Shown here one piece after another: positions 60,530-64,000 of a stretch of DNA of 64,000 nucleotides (its first letter is position 1; each line of letters begins with the position of its first letter). Origin of the DNA: Halichondria panicea (lineage: Eukaryota > Porifera > Demospongiae > Suberitida > Halichondriidae); the NCBI RefSeq assembly GCF_963675165.1, contig NC_087387.1, positions 937,001-1,001,000 on the forward strand, in the 5' to 3' direction. Position numbers and translations under genes: made by a program. The notes under the pieces are model-generated. The model did not search any database. It was not told the DNA's origin and saw nothing but the letters and a program-made list of their open reading frames with translations.

Positions 60530-62311
60530 ACTGAGATACACCCACACTTCTTCACAGTCATACCATATCTATGGTCATACAATATTTGCAGTTAGGCTAT
60601 AATAATAGCTAGTCCAGTCATCATTCAGTTAAAATTTTCAGTTCTCAAATGATAATCACTTGTCAACACTAGGGACTTGCTGCTCAGACGACGGTCGCTA
60701 TGACAGCACTCATCAGACTCGTTAGACCAGGAGTCCTCCCCGCTTAACGAGGCTCTCTCCAGAGGGGCATCTTGATACCAGCAATTGGCAGCTTCCTTAC
60801 AATCTCCTTTCTCACAAGTAGACACTTTGACACCATTAAACAAGTTTGTCGGTGCTAGTACAGCTGACATTGATGATGTCTCTTTAGTGCACAAATAGTT
60901 TCTGTTTTGAGGGTCATGAATTGTTTTGATTTCTTTAGTAGGTAACTGAACCAAAATAGTAATGATCGTGGGGGAGTGGTCACTGCTTGTGAGGGGGTGG
61001 TTTAAGGTGTGGGTGTGGTCTTGGCTAGCAGAGAGGTGGAGCTGAGGTATAGTCCTTTAGTGAGGAGCAGGTTAGTTACTCTGTTCTTGCCAACACGATC
61101 ATAGTAGATATCGACGACACCAACTTGTAGCCCGGATGGTTTCCTGGTAACCTTGGCAAACACCTGTAGTCACATTTAAGCAAGCATGAACAAAATGCAC
61201 ACACTATAAAACACATACTATATACACAATTTACAAAGTCTACAGTTTTAGTTCTACTTATAGGCACTTATTATCAGACGGTGGGGGGACTAAGTAAGTG
61301 CAACCACAAAAAGTTCCTTCTAAACTGCAGCTACTTCACAAAAGCCTTTCGCTACACTATATTCACCATTTTGTGTCGTAGGTGTTTCTATAGTAGCTGT
61401 TTGTCCAGTGGGAACCATTCCTCTCCGTGATTGAATGTTGAGTAGAGGCCGTCAATAGCCGTGGGGAGGGACCACGCCCACTCTCAGTCCGTGGGGGAGC
61501 TTGTAGAGGAGTGACACACTGTGCATCGTTGAGCCACAATCTATCAGCTCCAGTCTAGCCTGAGGTTGTATACACACAGGTGGGAGATAACAAGCAAATG
61601 ATCAAATGATTGTGTAATCATGTTTGTCTATATAATGTAGCTTCCCCCGAGTATTGTCATTTGTAATTTTAGAAGCAATTATTTAGAAGTGCCTAGAAAT
61701 TCAGTCTATTCAGGCTACACAGTTTATAGACTATGGAAGAGGACGTTGAAGGATAATGGCTATAAGTGGCTCTATTGAGCAACAGGCACACCCACTCACC
61801 TGTCCAATGTAGTGTGGTCGATTGACCTCTGTCACTCTAGCTCTCCTGTAGAAGCCATCCTCTTCTCTCTCTTGAGTGCCTCCAACACTCACAAGCACAG
61901 CACAATACAGTCCAACCATCAACTGCAGAATGTTCCGTATAAAAAGCCATCCATGCACACACATACTCAAAGCAACATGTAACTCTTCTGCCTCTCACAA
62001 CATGTACCTTATATACAGAGAAACCTCTGACACATTTAAGCACACTAGTTGACAATGAACTGTCGTCCCCAAACTTACTTTTCTACACCAACTAAATATA
62101 ATGCACTAAATTTAATGGACAATAAATTATCTACAAAGGGACAATATTAATGTCTTGAATAATAAAATGATAGGGCCAAGGTAGTTTGACTGACCTCGCC
62201 TCTGCTCATAGTGTTGGGGTCACTGGTGGTCATGGCAACTGATAGCTCCTCCAGGTCATGCTCTGGGTACTCAGCCAGCTGTTGTATCCAGACACGGTCA
62301 GGACTGTTCAC
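60530..62311 (-). pseudogene. Tudor-domain gene fragment, copy 2, frameshifted
   Basis: The exons correspond to copy 1: 62311-62195 (one extra Gln codon, WIQQLAEYPEHDLE), 61922-61800 (GFYRRARVTEVNRPHYIGQ), 61559-61367 and 61163 leftwards. The third exon carries an 11-base and a 6-base deletion (net 17), breaking the Tudor core frame. The Cys-rich last part (LPTKEIKTIHDPQNRNYL) remains open around 60625-60950. Unlike copy 1, this version cannot encode the whole domain. Confidence 0.75.
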
Positions 62312-62967
62312 CTGCAGTACTTGCAATGACATCGTTGACAATTGGTCTCCTTGTGTCGGACAATAATACCGTATCCATTGTAGGATCTTTGGGTGAAGGT
62401 TCGTCTATAGTGGTGTCCATTGGATGTACTCTACTAGTGACCTCTGTGAACCTTGTCTCGGCAGCACAAGCACATGGCAATTTTCCAACCATACATTCGG
62501 CCAAATACTGCAAAGAGTTGTCTTGCGTTGCTATGACTTCATCACTTTGCTGCCGTGTGGTGTCTTGTGATACAATAGTTTCGATCGTAATATTTTCAGG
62601 GGGGGCTTGCATTTCTCTGGCTTCATCCTCTGGGGGGAGGGGCTGCTCTTGTACCTCAAATGTAGCTTGCTGTGCAATGAACGTGGCTTCTGCTGCTAAT
62701 GCTTGAGACATCATCACCTGTTTGTTGAGCTCACAAACTAGGGACACTGGGCCGTGTAGAGGTCAAATGGTTCATCTTCAGAGCTTGGTTGGTCATGCAT
62801 CAGTGGGTACCTCATCTTGCATTGAGATTGTCACTTTTAGTGAGGTTATTGAGATCTGATTGATAATGGAGTCTCGCAAGCAGTGGCTCTGCTCTCTCTG
62901 CAGTTGTATAATGGGTCCATGCAACTGATGCAGCTTCAGATACAGAGTGTGCTAGGTACTTGTCCAT
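62312..62967 (-). pseudogene. Coiled-coil gene exon-1 fragment, copy 8, joined to Tudor exon
   Basis: Near-identical to copy 2 (16573-17228), including the same frame-breaking insertions and the same junction. The ATG is at 62965-62967. Confidence 0.8.
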
Positions 62968-63129
62968 TTTCACTTGTAATAATATGGTAAAGATCCTCAT
63001 AACACAATCACAAACCTAAAATAGGTGTAGCAGGCGAGTAAAGATCGTCAGTAGAGGTAACTGCTCTCAATCAAAAGTCAAATAGTGATTTATTACTGCC
63101 CACACACACAAAATAATTATAGATCTACA

Positions 63130-64000
63130 CTAAAAGATAACAACAGATCCGTCACTGCACGCATATACAAAACCATCAGTGTCCACAGTTACTCCAAAAA
63201 GATTAGTGATATGACCATTACCAAATGATGTGACAAACTGACAGTCTTTAGTGAACACTGACACACAACCGTTATAATAATCAACAATATAAAACCAGTG
63301 ACAAACAAAACCAGTGACACACACACCACGAGGGGTAGACAGATCTCCTTGTCCACTTCTTTTCTTTCCAATCGAGCGAATAAACCGACCATCCATAGTG
63401 AGCACTTGAACACGATGATTATAACAGTCAGTGACATACATCATTTGTTTATTGTCCACTGCAACATCCTCTGGGCAGTTAAAATGCTCATTACCAGTTC
63501 CCTCTGAACCAATCTGCTTGACTGGCTCCAGCTCTGTAGTCAACACTTGGACTCTGTGATTATTCTGATCGCACACAAACACTTGATCACCAGCGACTGC
63601 TATCCCTCGAGGGAAGTTGAGTTCTTTTGGACCACGTCCCTTCGTCCCAAACCTCTTCAGCAGATCTCCTCTTTTGTTGAACTTGTACACACAGTGTTTG
63701 CTACTATCACAGACATAGATGTTGTCCTCCTTGTCTACTGCCACACCAGAGATACCGACAAACCCATGCTTTGACTTGCTGATGCTTCGAATTTGTTTTC
63801 CTTTCTTGTCAAACACCAAAACATCACCGCTATAGTTAGTTACAATCAGTTCATCTGATGAGTTGAATGCCATATACCGAGGTTCGTTGATTCTTCTTAT
63901 CACTCTCACTGGTTTGTCCAGCTTGGTGGGGGGTATTTTGATGAACACAGAGAAGGGGCTTCCTGGGATGGGCTGGTCGTCCACTGAGATCAGGAGGTGG
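63130..64000 (-). CDS. TRIM-NHL protein, copy 11, truncated by the window edge
   Basis: The C-terminal part (filamin domain end and all six NHL blades) of a TRIM gene whose 5' part lies beyond the window. The residues are identical to copy 4 (17391 onwards), including the FVCHWFYIVDYYNG oddity. I see a single silent base difference (63774 against 18035). Confidence 0.93.
   Translation of the reverse strand, partial: HLLISVDDQPIPGSPFSVFIKIPPTKLDKPVRVIRRINEPRYMAFNSSDELIVTNYSGDVLVFDKKGKQIRSISKSKHGFVGISGVAVDKEDNIYVCDSSKHCVYKFNKRGDLLKRFGTKGRGPKELNFPRGIAVAGDQVFVCDQNNHRVQVLTTELEPVKQIGSEGTGNEHFNCPEDVAVDNKQMMYVTDCYNHRVQVLTMDGRFIRSIGKKRSGQGDLSTPRGVCVTGFVCHWFYIVDYYNGCVSVFTKDCQFVTSFGNGHITNLFGVTVDTDGFVYACSDGSVVIF

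Larger units (their letters stand above)
59910..64000. repeat. Second copy of the 14.18-18.26 kb segment
   Basis: The order TRIM N-terminus, Tudor fragment, coiled-coil fragment and TRIM C-terminus is repeated with an offset of 45,739 bases at the TRIM stop. Similarity is nearly perfect in the TRIM and coiled-coil part and lower, with indels, in the Tudor part. Confidence 0.88.

Overview
The window looks like a compact metazoan genome and holds no viral or bacterial locus. Short spliced introns with GT...AG borders, TRIM-NHL, MCM6 and Tudor proteins, CT/GT microsatellites and small inverted-repeat elements are all present. A sponge or other early-branching animal would fit, but this is inferred from gene style and not proven.

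The dominant content is a tandem array, all on the minus strand, of single-exon TRIM genes (RING, two B-boxes, coiled coil, filamin-like domain, six NHL repeats). There are nine near-complete copies (3634-5814, 8226-10427, 12356-14461, 17391-19574, 23976-26138, 31518-33716, 38566-40725, 47458-49662, 56822-58984), one N-terminal fragment (59912-60197) and one copy running off the right edge (63130-64000). Most copies share an upstream block and a probable 5'UTR intron.

The left edge holds a complete eight-exon coiled-coil gene (8-3438), head-to-tail behind TRIM copy 1. Only the first part of its exon 1 was copied seven more times, always just downstream of a TRIM copy. In the middle of the window (20280-54964) each TRIM plus coiled-coil fragment is followed by a 5'-truncated MCM6 gene, five in all, giving a repeated unit of about 7-9 kb. 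In three places (14761-16572, 55875-55988, 60530-62311) a Tudor-domain gene fragment follows the coiled-coil fragment. A different, unrecognised plus-strand gene fragment occurs twice (7202-8129, 10896-12121), between TRIM copies 1/2 and 2/3. The segment from about 14.18 to 18.26 kb reappears at about 59.91-64.0 kb, nearly base for base over its last 0.9 kb.

The most interesting signal is in the TRIM family. The RING, B-box 2 and coiled coil are almost constant, but amino-acid changes pile up at equivalent loop positions in every NHL blade, and the first half of the filamin domain exists in four alternative versions. This is what one would expect of a constant ubiquitin-ligase chassis carrying a diversifying recognition surface, possibly an immune or self-recognition repertoire. 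That function is a hypothesis. The MCM6, coiled-coil and Tudor pieces appear to be passengers of the duplications and have formed many chimeric junctions, inverted copies and partial exons.
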